From contig NZ_CP012544.1 of assembly GCF_004803815.1 (NCBI RefSeq), forward strand, positions 1,550,001-1,614,000: a DNA stretch of 64,000 bases. Direction: 5' to 3'. The position numbers and the translations under genes are program-made. The notes under the pieces are model-generated. The model was not told the origin of the DNA, ran no database searches, and saw only the letters and a program-made list of their open reading frames with translations. Every line of letters begins with the position of its first letter. The stretch's first letter is position 1. Of this stretch, positions 27,524-36,223 are shown in pieces. The stretch is from Campylobacter showae (GTDB taxonomy: Bacteria; Campylobacterota; Campylobacteria; Campylobacterales; Campylobacteraceae).

Positions 27524-28555
27524 ATGAAAAAAATAGTATTTTTAAGGCTCGATCTGGACGCTATCGGCGGGGCGCAGAGGTATCTCTCAAGGCTCGTTAA
27601 AGCGCTAAAAGACTCGGGCGTTGCGTGCGAAACGCGCGGATTTAACGGTAGCAAAAAGCTAAGCTCGTGGATCAAAGCCCTGCGTTTTAACTCGCAAGCG
27701 AGGCAGCAAAAGGGTGCGGACGAGATTTATTTTAGCCTTGAGCGCATCACCTGCGCCGACATCTACCGCGCGGGCGACGGTGTGCACAAAGTCTATATGA
27801 AAACCAAGCCGTTTTGGTTTATAAACCCCCTAAATTTCGTCATTCCATACCTTGAAAAGCGCACTTTTAAAAATGCTAAAAAAATCATCGCCAACTCAAA
27901 TTTTATAAAGCGTCAAATTTGCGAGACCTACGGCATCGCCGAGGAAAAGATCGCAGTCGTCTATAACGGCGTAAATTTGCCTATACGCGTGCAAAAAGGC
28001 TCAGCAAAGCTCGCTCTTTGCGAGGAATTCGGGCTTGACTTTCACCTCCCGACCCTGCTGTTTGTGGGAAGCGGCTTTAAACGCAAGGGCGCGGAGGAGT
28101 TTTTACGCATCGCGGCTCGCCTAAAAACCCGCGTAAACTGCCTAATCGTCGGCCGCGACAAAAACGCCGCCCGCTACAAAAATCTAGCCAAGGAGCTAGG
28201 CCTAAACGCCGTATTTACGGGCGCTCAAAAAAGCGCGGCGAGATTTTACGAAGGCAGCGAGCTGTTTTTATTTCCGACGGCGTACGAGCCGTTTTCAAAC
28301 GTCGTTTTGGAGGCGCTTAGCTACGGCTGCGTCGCTATCACGACCGCTCAAAACGGCGCCGCGGAGATACTGCCTGAGGAGTTTGTGATGAGCTCGCCGC
28401 AAGATTACGGCATCTGCGCTCTGATCGACGAGATCCTAAACGACGACGAGCGGCTAGCAGCGCTGCAAGAGCGAAATTTGGCGCTTGCTAGCGAGTTTAG
28501 CATCGAAAAAAACGCGACCGCGACGCTGGAGATCATACGTGCGAATCTTGATTGA
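27524..28555 (+). CDS. GT4 glycosyltransferase (WaaG-like)
   Basis: 343 residues. FLRLDLDAIGGAQRYLSRL is the N-terminal glycine loop; IANSNFIKRQI, VVYNGVNLP, GFKRKGAEEFLR and the E-x7-E in YEPFSNVVLEALSYG match the WaaG-type alpha-glucosyltransferases of the inner core. AAAAGG precedes the ATG. It overlaps waaF by 17 bases; in C. jejuni the gene before waaF is also a core glycosyltransferase. Confidence 0.85.
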   Translation: MKKIVFLRLDLDAIGGAQRYLSRLVKALKDSGVACETRGFNGSKKLSSWIKALRFNSQARQQKGADEIYFSLERITCADIYRAGDGVHKVYMKTKPFWFINPLNFVIPYLEKRTFKNAKKIIANSNFIKRQICETYGIAEEKIAVVYNGVNLPIRVQKGSAKLALCEEFGLDFHLPTLLFVGSGFKRKGAEEFLRIAARLKTRVNCLIVGRDKNAARYKNLAKELGLNAVFTGAQKSAARFYEGSELFLFPTAYEPFSNVVLEALSYGCVAITTAQNGAAEILPEEFVMSSPQDYGICALIDEILNDDERLAALQERNLALASEFSIEKNATATLEIIRANLD

Positions 28556-29714
28556 GCTGCCGACCTGGCTGGGAGACGCCGTGATGGCAAGCGCCGCGAT
28601 AGAGGCCATCGCAAAGTACGCCGGGGCATTTGATATGGGAAATTTGACGGGCAAATTTGAGAGCTCGGGCGAGCGAGACTTTAGCTTTTCGTCGCAAAAT
28701 TTCGGCTCGGTAATGCAAGAAATTCAAATTTTTAAAAACGACACGGCAAACTTGAGCGCTAAATTTGACGCGGACTGCAGCGCAAATTTGACGGCAAGCG
28801 CGAGAGAAAATCAAAATCTAGAAAAATTAGCCGATGGGTCCGTTCAAATCGTACTTTTCGGCTCGTTTGCGGCGTGCGAGCTTTTTAAGGCCCACCCAAA
28901 CTGCGAGCGTGTCATCGTTGACAGCAGCAAAAAGGCTAAATTTAGGCTCTGGCGGCTGTTTTGGCAGGCAAGAGAGCTTGGCAAATTTGATGCGGCGTTT
29001 AGCTTTAGAAGCTCGTTTGCGAGTAAAATTTTGCTTTACGGGGCGCGGGCTGGGCAAAAATTTATTTTCCAAAAGAGCAAAGACGGCGCGCATCAGGTAC
29101 AAAAATACCTAAAATTCGTCAAATCCGCGTTAAATTTGAAACGGGCGGACGACGGGCTAAAGCTTTACTTTGAGCCGCGTAATTTTGACACACCAGTACT
29201 CGGGCTAAATCCGGGCGCTAGCTACGGAAGCGCCAAACGCTGGTATCCCGCCTACTTCGCGCAGGTGGCGCTGCATTTTAAAGATAAATTTAAGATTATG
29301 ATTTTTGGCGGCACGGGCGAGCGCGATATGTGCGAGCAGATCGAGCAAATTTTACGCGAAAACGGCGCGGAGTGCGAAAATCTAGCGGGCAAAACGAGCG
29401 TGCGCGATCTGTGCGAAAATATCGGCGGCATAGGGCAAAGCGGCGGGATATTCGTCACGAACGACAGCGGCCCGATGCATATCGCCGCGGCCTACAAGAC
29501 GCCTACAATAGCGCTTTTTGGACCGACGAGATTTGCGCAGACCTGTCCGTGGCGCAATAAAAACGCCCGTATCCTACACCTAAATCTAGAGTGCATGCCG
29601 TGCATGAAGCGCGTCTGCCCGCTAAAAACCCACGCTTGCATGAAAGATCTCTCACCGCAAGCCGTCATAGAAACGATCGAGCGAGAATTTTTTGGCAAAG
29701 CGGCAAAAAACTAG
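28539..29714 (+). CDS. waaF: Lipopolysaccharide heptosyltransferase II with insert
   Basis: 391 residues from the GTG at 28539, which gives the standard VRILIELPTWLGDAVMASAA start. NPGASYGSAKRW and TNDSGPMHIAAAYKTPTIALFGPT are diagnostic for WaaF, as is the C-terminal Cys-rich LNLECMPCMKRVCP. It adds the second heptose. Residues about 30-100 contain a species-specific insert rich in Asn-Leu, Lys-Phe and Ser whose DNA holds at least four AAATTTG words; the flanking WaaF sequence is intact around it. Position next to gmhA-hldE-hldD-gmhB is as in C. jejuni. Confidence 0.92.
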   Translation: MRILIELPTWLGDAVMASAAIEAIAKYAGAFDMGNLTGKFESSGERDFSFSSQNFGSVMQEIQIFKNDTANLSAKFDADCSANLTASARENQNLEKLADGSVQIVLFGSFAACELFKAHPNCERVIVDSSKKAKFRLWRLFWQARELGKFDAAFSFRSSFASKILLYGARAGQKFIFQKSKDGAHQVQKYLKFVKSALNLKRADDGLKLYFEPRNFDTPVLGLNPGASYGSAKRWYPAYFAQVALHFKDKFKIMIFGGTGERDMCEQIEQILRENGAECENLAGKTSVRDLCENIGGIGQSGGIFVTNDSGPMHIAAAYKTPTIALFGPTRFAQTCPWRNKNARILHLNLECMPCMKRVCPLKTHACMKDLSPQAVIETIEREFFGKAAKN

Positions 29715-29994
29715 AAATTTTAGTGCGTGGTTTTTTCTCAAACGGCCGCAAATCAGCAAAAAGCCCGCTACGCATAATGGCTTTTACAAACGGCGCACGA
29801 CCAAATTTAACGCACGCAAAGCTAGCATTTGGGATAGCGCAAGGCCGATCAATCAAGGCAAATTTTACTAAACCGATTTTTGGCGCACTTAGGATTTCGC
29901 TGCATTTTTAGCTCTCAAGAAAAATGTGCGGCAAAGTAAAATTTAAGCGTTTTTTGTACCGTCCGTTGTGTCTCGCGCGCCACAAAAGCCACCG

Positions 29995-30303
29995 TCACAA
30001 AACAACCTCAACCGCGTAAATATCGTCAAATTTAACTCTCGTCTTTACCACAGTTAGGCTTTTATCCATCAAATTTACGTTTGAGACCAGTCCCTCTATG
30101 CTCACGTAACCCTGCCCGTCGTGGTATATTTTTTTTACCTTGTCGGCGGGCTTTAGTTTGCTTATTTTATTTAGGATTACTTCTATTTTTGATTCGTCAA
30201 GATCCAGCTTTTCGCTCTTTTCTCGCTCCTGCGCTTTTAGAGCTTTTTCTAGAGTAGAGAGGGGATTAAACGAGCTAAAGATTTTGGCTCTGTCCTTATT
30301 CAC
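29995..30303 (-). CDS. YolD-like protein partner of the Y-family polymerase
   Basis: 102 residues. The C-terminal half (about 60-102: IYHDGQGYVSIEGLVSNVNL to the end) looks like a YolD domain, a small beta barrel found beside UvrX-type polymerases in Firmicutes. The N-terminal half is charged and helical. It overlaps the polymerase gene by eight bases. YolD proteins are often compared with UmuD as accessory factors of translesion polymerases, but their mechanism is not settled. The domain call rests on pattern and context. Confidence 0.6.
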   Translation of the reverse strand: MNKDRAKIFSSFNPLSTLEKALKAQEREKSEKLDLDESKIEVILNKISKLKPADKVKKIYHDGQGYVSIEGLVSNVNLMDKSLTVVKTRVKFDDIYAVEVVL

Positions 30304-31558
30304 CGCTTTTGTGCCCTCCTATCTTTTTGTTTCTATCTCGTCCGGTGGCTTCGGGCAGCAGGTCTATGGCCCTTAAGATAGAGTTTTTGCCGTATTTTTC
30401 TTTTATCTTGTTTAGGGTTTTTAGCACCGTTTTTTCTTTTGCGTTTTCTTCTTCAAAGAGGCTTTTTTCGGTTTTGCTTTCCTTTACGACGTCGTTTGCC
30501 GATATGCCGATTTGCCTGATGAGGCCTGCGTTTTTTATCTTTTTTAGATATAGCTCCTGCGCCGCGCTCATGAACACGCTAGCGATATTGCTAGGGGTTT
30601 TAAACCTTACCGTGGCTCTTTGCGCGGGTTCGTTTTTGCCCGCGAATTTGATATTTATCGTGAGCCCGCTAGCTCGCACTTCCTCGTTTATCATCTTTAG
30701 AGCTAGCCTATCGGTCATCTCTTTTAGCACGATTAGAGCCTCCAGTCTCTCGTAGTCTCTGGGTAAAATTTCCGAGCTAAAGTATGATTTGGTAGATGGC
30801 TTATAGGCTTTGATACCCGCTATAGTGGTGGGCTCTATGCCGTTTGCGTGATCTTGCGCGATATAGGCGTCGATACCAAACACCTTTTCTAGCAGGCTAA
30901 AAGGAGCATTTGCCATATCTTTCATACAAAATATCCCGTATCGCTCAAGCTTGGCCCTAGTTTGCTTGCCTATGCGCCAAAAATCATTTAGCGGCTGATG
31001 CGTCCAGAGCTTTTCTTTATAGAGCGTTTCGTCTAAAAAGGCGATATTATCCTCGCTGTGTTTAGCTAGGATGTCAAGGGCTATTTTAGCTAGATACAAA
31101 TTCGTCCCCATGCCGCAGGTGGGCGTTACGCCCGTTGTTTTTAGGATGTCGTCCATTATCATCTTTGCCATGGCTCTAGCTTCTAGTTTATAAAATTTTA
31201 GATACGAGGTGAGATCGATAAAGGCCTCGTCGATGGAGTAGACGTAGATGTCCTCTTTGGCGACATATTTTAGGTAGATGCCGTAAATTTTAGCCGCGTA
31301 GTCGATGTAAAACTGCATCCTGGGCGGAGCGATTATATATTTTATATTTTTAGGTATTTCAAACAGCCTGCATCTGTTTTTTACGCCAAGCGCCTTTAGC
31401 GCGGGACTAACGGCTAGACAGACGCTGCCTTCGCCCCTACTAGAGTCTGCGACGACTAAATTTGCCTCAAAAGGATCAAGCCCTCGCTCCACGCACTCGA
31501 CCGAGGCGTAGAAGGACTTTAGATCGATGACGGCGTAGGCGGGAGTTTGGGTTTTCAT
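30296..31558 (-). CDS. Y-family DNA polymerase (UmuC/UvrX-like)
   Basis: 420 residues. AVIDLKSFYASVECVERGLDP is the first metal site (Asp12), YSIDEAFIDLT the second (SIDE), and CGMGTNLYLAKIALD plus the WRIGKQTRAKLERYGI helix-hairpin-helix follow; the little-finger domain occupies about 240-360. Together with the adjacent YolD-like gene this resembles the UvrX-YolD translesion pair of Gram-positive bacteria and their plasmids. The gene lies between waaF and gmhA, which are neighbours in C. jejuni, so it is an insertion in this lineage. No LexA-type operator is obvious. Confidence 0.88.
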   Translation of the reverse strand: MKTQTPAYAVIDLKSFYASVECVERGLDPFEANLVVADSSRGEGSVCLAVSPALKALGVKNRCRLFEIPKNIKYIIAPPRMQFYIDYAAKIYGIYLKYVAKEDIYVYSIDEAFIDLTSYLKFYKLEARAMAKMIMDDILKTTGVTPTCGMGTNLYLAKIALDILAKHSEDNIAFLDETLYKEKLWTHQPLNDFWRIGKQTRAKLERYGIFCMKDMANAPFSLLEKVFGIDAYIAQDHANGIEPTTIAGIKAYKPSTKSYFSSEILPRDYERLEALIVLKEMTDRLALKMINEEVRASGLTINIKFAGKNEPAQRATVRFKTPSNIASVFMSAAQELYLKKIKNAGLIRQIGISANDVVKESKTEKSLFEEENAKEKTVLKTLNKIKEKYGKNSILRAIDLLPEATGRDRNKKIGGHKSGE

Positions 31559-31652
31559 GGGTAGTTAAATTTGCTTGCGCGCTAGGCGGAGTTAGAGAGC
31601 GGCTAGGCGGGCCAAATTTGACTCCGCTGCCGCAAATGCTTTCAAATTTAGC

Positions 31653-32219
31653 CTAAAATGCATCGTCGATAGCTTGGCAGATGATATGCCCTATCATTAT
31701 GTGCATCTCTTGGATACGCGGAGTGTCATTTGACGGCACTACCAAATTTAGCTCGCAAAGCTCGTTCATCGCGCCTCCCGTGCGGCCGCTTAGACCGATG
31801 GTTTTGATACCGATTTTTCGCGCGAGCTCGAGCGCTTTTACGACGTTGCCGCTATTTCCGCTAGTAGAGATCGCGATGAGCAGATCGCCCTCTCGGCCTA
31901 GAGCCTCTAGCTGACGCGAGAAAACGAACTCATATCCGTAGTCGTTGCCGATCGCCGTGAGCGCAGACGTATCGGTCGTCAGAGCTATGCCAGCTAGCGC
32001 GCCGCGCTCGGTTTTATAGCGGCCCGTTAGCTCGGCTGCAATGTGCTGCGCGTCTGCAGCACTTCCGCCGTTTCCGCAAAGTAAAATTTTACCGCCCGCC
32101 TTTAGCGTCGCTACCGCCGTTTCGCAGGCTTTTTTGATGTCCGCTTCCAGCGCAAACGTCGCCTTAATAGTGGCTAGATGGCCCTCTAGCTCGCTTTTTA
32201 TCATCTCAAGAGTCTTCAT
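31653..32219 (-). CDS. gmhA: Sedoheptulose-7-phosphate isomerase
   Basis: 188-residue SIS-domain protein. [20 protein letters not shown] near residues 49-68 and [13 protein letters not shown] are the family signatures. It converts sedoheptulose 7-phosphate to D-glycero-D-manno-heptose 7-phosphate, the first step of the ADP-heptose pathway. Its start overlaps hldE by 14 bases. Last pathway gene of the gmhB-hldD-hldE-gmhA operon; 94 bases then separate it from the polymerase gene. Confidence 0.94.
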   Translation of the reverse strand: MKTLEMIKSELEGHLATIKATFALEADIKKACETAVATLKAGGKILLCGNGGSAADAQHIAAELTGRYKTERGALAGIALTTDTSALTAIGNDYGYEFVFSRQLEALGREGDLLIAISTSGNSGNVVKALELARKIGIKTIGLSGRTGGAMNELCELNLVVPSNDTPRIQEMHIMIGHIICQAIDDAF

Positions 32220-33612
32220 TTTTTATCCTTTTTATCGTCGCGCTCGTGCTTTTGCCCGCTACGAACTCCACTAGCCGCACGTCTTTTACGACGCTACTGC
32301 CGACGACTTCTTTACCTTCGTAGTCCGCACCCTTTACGAGCACGTCGGGGCGCAGTTTTTCGATCAAATTTAGAGGCGTTAACTCGTCAAATATCGTCAC
32401 GTAATCAACAGCCCCAAGCGCCGCCAGCACGGTAGCGCGGTCGGTCTGCGAATTTACGGGGCGAGCGTCGCCCTTTAGCGCGCGCACCGAGGCGTCGGAG
32501 TTTAGCCCGACGACTAGTATATCGCCAAATTCCCGCGCCTTCGCTAGATAGCTCACGTGCCCCGCGTGCAGGATATCAAAGCAACCGTTTGTAAAAACCA
32601 GCCGCTTTTCGCCGCGGTTTGCCAGCGTCGCGGCTAGTTCGTCCGCGCTTTTGATTTTCTCCTCAAAGCCTGCAGCGTTTTTACGGCGCACGAGTTCGTT
32701 TATCTCCTCAAAGCTAGCCGTGGCCGAGCCGACCTTAGCCACGACGACCGCGGCGGCTAAATTTGCCGTCTCGATCGCCTTTTTGATACCTTCGCCAGCA
32801 CCCAGCATCACGCCCAGCGTCGCTAGCACCGTATCTCCCGCGCCAGTTACATCAAAGACCTCTTTTGCCAGAGCCGGGAATTTAACCGCCTGAGCGTCCT
32901 CCAAAAGCGCGATGCCCTCCTCCGAGATCGTGATTAGCGAATGGGTCAAATTTAGCTCGTTTTTTAGCAAATTTAGCGCCGTAAAAAGCTGCTCGTCGTT
33001 TTCTATCTTAAACCCCACGGCCTCGCCCGCTTCTTTTTTATTGGGCGTTAGTAGAGTAGCGCCCTTATATTTCGAGTAGTCCGCGCCTTTTGGATCGATT
33101 AGCACCGGTTTGCCCGCATCCGCGCAGGCTTTTATGAGCTTTTGGCACAGCGCAGACGTCAGCACGCCCTTGCCGTAGTCAGATAGCAGCGCGACGTCGT
33201 AGCCCTCCAGCGCGCGGGCGAAATTTGCCGCCAGCTCGTCCTCGCACGTTACGGCTTCGACGCTTTCTTTATCGATACGCACGACTTGCTGATGCGTCGC
33301 CATCACGCGGCTTTTTATCGAGCTCGTGCGGCCGATCTCGCGCTTGATAAACTCAGGCTTAGCACCCTGCTCCCGTAAGATCCGCTCTATCTCGTCGCCC
33401 GTCTCGTCGTCGCCTAGCACGCTCATGACGCCCACTTTCGCGCCTAATGAAAGCAAATTTAGCACCACGTTGCCAGCTCCGCCTAGGCGTTTGGTTTCGT
33501 TTTTTATCTTTACCACCTGCACGGGAGCTTCGGGCGAGATACGCTCGCAACTGCCCCAGATGTAGTGATCGAGCATCAGATCGCCCGCGACTAAAGCACG
33601 TACTTCACGCAT
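32206..33612 (-). CDS. hldE: Bifunctional heptose-7-phosphate kinase / heptose-1-phosphate adenylyltransferase
   Basis: 468 residues in two domains: a ribokinase-type kinase (about 1-315, with the [10 protein letters not shown] anion hole) and a nucleotidyltransferase (about 335-468, with [17 protein letters not shown]). It phosphorylates heptose 7-phosphate at C1 and later adds AMP to heptose 1-phosphate; GmhB acts between the two steps. It overlaps hldD by eight bases. Both domains are complete and of normal length. Confidence 0.95.
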   Translation of the reverse strand: MREVRALVAGDLMLDHYIWGSCERISPEAPVQVVKIKNETKRLGGAGNVVLNLLSLGAKVGVMSVLGDDETGDEIERILREQGAKPEFIKREIGRTSSIKSRVMATHQQVVRIDKESVEAVTCEDELAANFARALEGYDVALLSDYGKGVLTSALCQKLIKACADAGKPVLIDPKGADYSKYKGATLLTPNKKEAGEAVGFKIENDEQLFTALNLLKNELNLTHSLITISEEGIALLEDAQAVKFPALAKEVFDVTGAGDTVLATLGVMLGAGEGIKKAIETANLAAAVVVAKVGSATASFEEINELVRRKNAAGFEEKIKSADELAATLANRGEKRLVFTNGCFDILHAGHVSYLAKAREFGDILVVGLNSDASVRALKGDARPVNSQTDRATVLAALGAVDYVTIFDELTPLNLIEKLRPDVLVKGADYEGKEVVGSSVVKDVRLVEFVAGKSTSATIKRIKNEDS

Positions 33613-34591
33613 TTATCTCTTCCTCATATATCCTTTTTATCTCGGCCGCGTAGTCTTTTATGCCATCTTCTAGGCTAAATTTAGGCTCGTATCCCAGCGC
33701 CTTTTTGGTCGGCTCGATGTCTGCTTGCGTATGGAACTGATAGGAGCGCGCATACGGGTTTGGGATGTATTCGCAAGGCAAATTCGACCTCAGCTCGCGC
33801 TGCAGTATATCCACGATCTCTTGGAAGCTTCTTGCCGTGCCGGTAGCCGCGTTATACACGCCGCTTGGCGCGTTTAGAGCGAGCAAATTTGCCTGCACGA
33901 TGTCTTTTATATAGACGAAGTCGCGCTTGATTTTGTCGCTACCCTCAAAGAGGCGCGGATTTTTCCCGCTTAAAATTTGCAGACCGAACTGCAGCACCAT
34001 CGAGGCGGTTTTGTTTTTATAAAACTCCCTAGCGCCGTAGACGTTAAAGTATCTAAGCCCCACGACCGCTACGCCTTTTTTGGCGTATTTTCGTCCTAGA
34101 TCGTCCATTTTTAGCTTTGAAAAGCCGTAAACGTTATTTGGTGCTTCACATTCGCCGACTCTTTGCGGGCTTTTTGCGTTGCCGTACGTGGCGCCGGAGC
34201 TTGCGTATATCATGCGCGTGCCCGTTTTTTCGCAGATATCTAGCAGATCTTTAAAGCTATTTAGATTCGTCCTTACTAGCTCGCCTTGCTCGGTTACCGT
34301 GGTATCCGAGATCGCCGCCTCGTGAAAGATAGCTTCGGGAGCGAATTTCTCGATCATGGCTAGCGTTTTAGTGCAGTTTATGTCGCCCTCGTAAATTTCG
34401 CCCGAAAAGCCGAGCAAATTTTTAAAATGCCCGAAGCTTTTTAAATTGCCGTTGCTAAATTTCTCGTCGCTTCTAAATTTATCCACGGCGAGCACTTCTA
34501 CGTCTTTTAAATTTTCGTCAAAATAATGCGCCAAATTTGAGCCGATAAAGCCCGCCGCGCCCGTTATCACGACCCTTTTTATATCTTTCAT
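33605..34591 (-). CDS. hldD: ADP-glyceromanno-heptose 6-epimerase
   Basis: 328-residue extended SDR: NAD loop ITGAAGFIGSN, EAAISDTTV and the YGFSKLKMD catalytic Tyr-Lys. It converts ADP-D-glycero-D-manno-heptose to the L-glycero form used by WaaC and WaaF. ATGA overlap with gmhB upstream. The DTTVTEQGELVRTNL stretch is typical of HldD rather than of GalE-like enzymes. Confidence 0.94.
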   Translation of the reverse strand: MKDIKRVVITGAAGFIGSNLAHYFDENLKDVEVLAVDKFRSDEKFSNGNLKSFGHFKNLLGFSGEIYEGDINCTKTLAMIEKFAPEAIFHEAAISDTTVTEQGELVRTNLNSFKDLLDICEKTGTRMIYASSGATYGNAKSPQRVGECEAPNNVYGFSKLKMDDLGRKYAKKGVAVVGLRYFNVYGAREFYKNKTASMVLQFGLQILSGKNPRLFEGSDKIKRDFVYIKDIVQANLLALNAPSGVYNAATGTARSFQEIVDILQRELRSNLPCEYIPNPYARSYQFHTQADIEPTKKALGYEPKFSLEDGIKDYAAEIKRIYEEEINA

Positions 34592-35112
34592 ATTTTTCCT
34601 TCTTTTTTTAAAAACTCTAGCGCCTCAGCCACGCTTTTTAGCCGGTCGTCCAGCTTTAAATTTATCCCGACGCCGGCACTCTGCCCCGCCTGCACGTCGC
34701 TATCCTTATCGCCTATCATGATTGAGCGCGCAAGGTTGATGTTTAGCTCGTTTGCGGCATTTAGCAGCATGCCTGGCTTTGGTTTACGGCAAAGGCAATC
34801 AGCCTCCGGCGCGTGCGGGCAAAAGTAAATTTTTTCTATCTTTACGCCCTCTTTTTCAAACTCGCCCAGCATAAACCCGCAAAGCTCGTCAAACTGCTCT
34901 AGCGTGTAGTAGCCTCGCCCGATGCCTGATTGATTCGTCACCACAACTAGCGCGTAGCCAGCCTTGGCAAACTCTCTCAAAGCTGCGAAAATACCATCTT
35001 TAAAAACGAAATCCTCGCGCCTATAAACATAGCCCGCATCCTCGTTTATCACGCCGTCGCGATCGAGAAATAGCGCCTTTTGCGGCTGCGTTTTAAGCTT
35101 TGTTTTATCCAT
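34588..35112 (-). CDS. gmhB: D-glycero-D-manno-heptose-1,7-bisphosphate phosphatase
   Basis: 174-residue HAD phosphatase: FLDRDGVINED holds the nucleophile, and the zinc loop CPHAPEADCLCRK is specific to GmhB. It removes the C7 phosphate from heptose 1,7-bisphosphate. The promoter box TATAAT (35120-35125, reverse) ends only seven bases before the ATG, so the transcript should start at or next to the start codon; no ribosome site fits. Translation is therefore probably leaderless. No other in-frame start lies before the conserved core. Confidence 0.93.
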   Translation of the reverse strand: MDKTKLKTQPQKALFLDRDGVINEDAGYVYRREDFVFKDGIFAALREFAKAGYALVVVTNQSGIGRGYYTLEQFDELCGFMLGEFEKEGVKIEKIYFCPHAPEADCLCRKPKPGMLLNAANELNINLARSIMIGDKDSDVQAGQSAGVGINLKLDDRLKSVAEALEFLKKEGKI

Positions 35113-35119
35113 GGCGAAA

Positions 35120-35125
35120 ATTATA
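35120..35125 (-). promoter_or_regulatory. -10 box of the heptose operon, giving a leaderless gmhB
   Basis: On the reverse strand TTTTTTTTGTATAAT matches the Campylobacter sigma-70 pattern (T tract, TTTG, TATAAT). Upstream lies AAATTTAGCTTTT (complement of 35131-35143). The ATG at 35112 falls where transcription should begin. Confidence 0.65.
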
Positions 35126-35130
35126 CAAAA

Positions 35131-35210
35131 AAAAGCTAAATTTAAATGAAAATCGCCGCCGGCACCGCAGTATAAACTAATATAAAAAAATAATGTAAAA
35201 TTTAGCTTTT
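35131..35210. repeat. 13-base inverted repeat spanning two divergent promoters
   Basis: AAAAGCTAAATTT at 35131-35143 and its exact complement AAATTTAGCTTTT at 35198-35210, 54 bases apart. Each arm ends five bases before a TATAAT box, one for gmhB and one for the first cytochrome gene, so the two promoters carry the same upstream element with the same spacing. Confidence 0.6.
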
Positions 35211-35215
35211 AAGAC

Positions 35216-35221
35216 TATAAT
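35216..35221 (+). promoter_or_regulatory. -10 box of the first cytochrome c gene
   Basis: TATAAT in AAGACTATAATACACC, 25 bases before the ATG at 35247; AAAAAGGA follows as ribosome site. The upstream AGCTTTT-N5-TATAAT layout recurs at the gmhB and second cytochrome promoters. Confidence 0.65.
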
Positions 35222-35246
35222 ACACCTGCAATTTTATCAAAAAGGA

Positions 35247-35558
35247 TTGAAAATGAAAAAGCTTATCATTGTTTCAGGTGCAGCCGCATTGCTAGCGGGT
35301 AGCCTATTTGCCGCTGACGGCGCAACACTTTACAAAAAATGCGCAGCCTGTCACGGACCGAAAGCCGAAAAAGTGTATCTAAACAAAGTTCCTGCACTTA
35401 GCACGCTTTCAAAAGAAGAGATCGCCGAGAGCCTAAAAGGCTATAAAGCTGGCACTCTAGATAAATTTAAAAGCGCAGCTATGATGAAACCTATCGCAAA
35501 ACCTCTTAGCGACGACGACATCGCAGCTCTATCAGAGTACATCCCTACTCTAAAATAA
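35247..35558 (+). CDS. Small periplasmic cytochrome c (c553 type)
   Basis: 103 residues: signal peptide (about 1-22, LAGSLFA), then one haem site CAACH near residue 34 and a late Met (MMKPIAKPL) as likely sixth ligand. It resembles C. jejuni Cj1153, a monohaem cytochrome that can carry electrons to the cbb3 oxidase. The same position next to gmhB is kept in C. jejuni. Own promoter and a following terminator make it a single-gene unit. Confidence 0.9.
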   Translation: MKMKKLIIVSGAAALLAGSLFAADGATLYKKCAACHGPKAEKVYLNKVPALSTLSKEEIAESLKGYKAGTLDKFKSAAMMKPIAKPLSDDDIAALSEYIPTLK

Positions 35559-35565
35559 CCCTTTT

Positions 35566-35589
35566 CGGCGGAGTTTTCCGCCGATTTTT
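35566..35589 (+). terminator. Rho-independent terminator after the first cytochrome
   Basis: CGGCGGA (35566-35572) pairs with TCCGCCG (35577-35583) around a GTTT loop, followed by ATTTTT. Seven G/C-rich pairs plus the T-run make a convincing terminator. Confidence 0.8.
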
Positions 35590-35661
35590 CTCTGCTTTTT
35601 ATTTCGCGCTTCATTTTAGTAACTTTTTTATAAAATTTCTTTTCTTTTAAGCTTTTAGGGC

Positions 35662-35667
35662 TATAAT
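35662..35667 (+). promoter_or_regulatory. -10 box of the second cytochrome c gene
   Basis: TATAAT in AGGGCTATAATCTCG, preceded five bases upstream by AAGCTTTT, and followed by AAAAAGGATG before the ATG at 35700. Its layout is nearly that of the first cytochrome promoter. Confidence 0.6.
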
Positions 35668-35699
35668 CTCGTCTAAATTTCTATCAAAAAGGATGAAAG

Positions 35700-36002
35700 A
35701 TGAAAATCTATCACATTGCAACCGCCGTTTTGGCGCTAAATTTATCTCTACTTGCGGCCGACGGCGCAGCTATTTACAAAAAATGCTCAGCCTGTCACGG
35801 CGAAAAAGCGGACGTAAAATACGCAAACAAAGTGCCTGCGCTAACTAGCATCAGCAAAGAAGACCGCATAAAAGCGCTACAAAGCTACAAAGACGGCTCA
35901 AACAACGCCTTTGGTATGGGCAAGGTCATGCATCTACACGCTAAAAACCTAAGCGACGAGGATATGGCGGCTGTTAGCGAGTATATCGATAGCTTGAAAT
36001 AA
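35700..36002 (+). CDS. Second small periplasmic cytochrome c, tandem paralogue
   Basis: 100 residues: signal peptide (about 1-20), haem site CSACH, and the same overall plan as the gene before it (VPALTSISKED against VPALSTLSKEE). The late Met ligand lies in a different context (MGKVMHLHAKNLSDED). A tandem duplication with divergence is the simplest reading. Partners may differ between the two copies, since the residues around the Met and the surface Lys pattern have changed. Confidence 0.88.
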   Translation: MKIYHIATAVLALNLSLLAADGAAIYKKCSACHGEKADVKYANKVPALTSISKEDRIKALQSYKDGSNNAFGMGKVMHLHAKNLSDEDMAAVSEYIDSLK

Positions 36003-36223
36003 TACCTGCGATTTTAACATAAAAAATATCGGCGGTCGACGAGATGAACTACGAAGCGACCGCGTCAATCTTGCACATAGACTTTACTCGTTCGCAATAC
36101 TTAAATCATACTTTGAGCGCGGCGATTTCGAGCAAAATTATTATATACGCCAGCGCCGACTCGCTAAAAACCGGGCTAGCGGCTTCACTTAAAATCACGA
36201 GCTTGTAACTATAGGCGGCGAAA

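Noticed and set aside
36044-36208. 54-codon forward frame starting at an ATG after the cytochromes
   Set aside because: No Shine-Dalgarno, no recognised content, low complexity at the end; possibly a remnant but not supportable.
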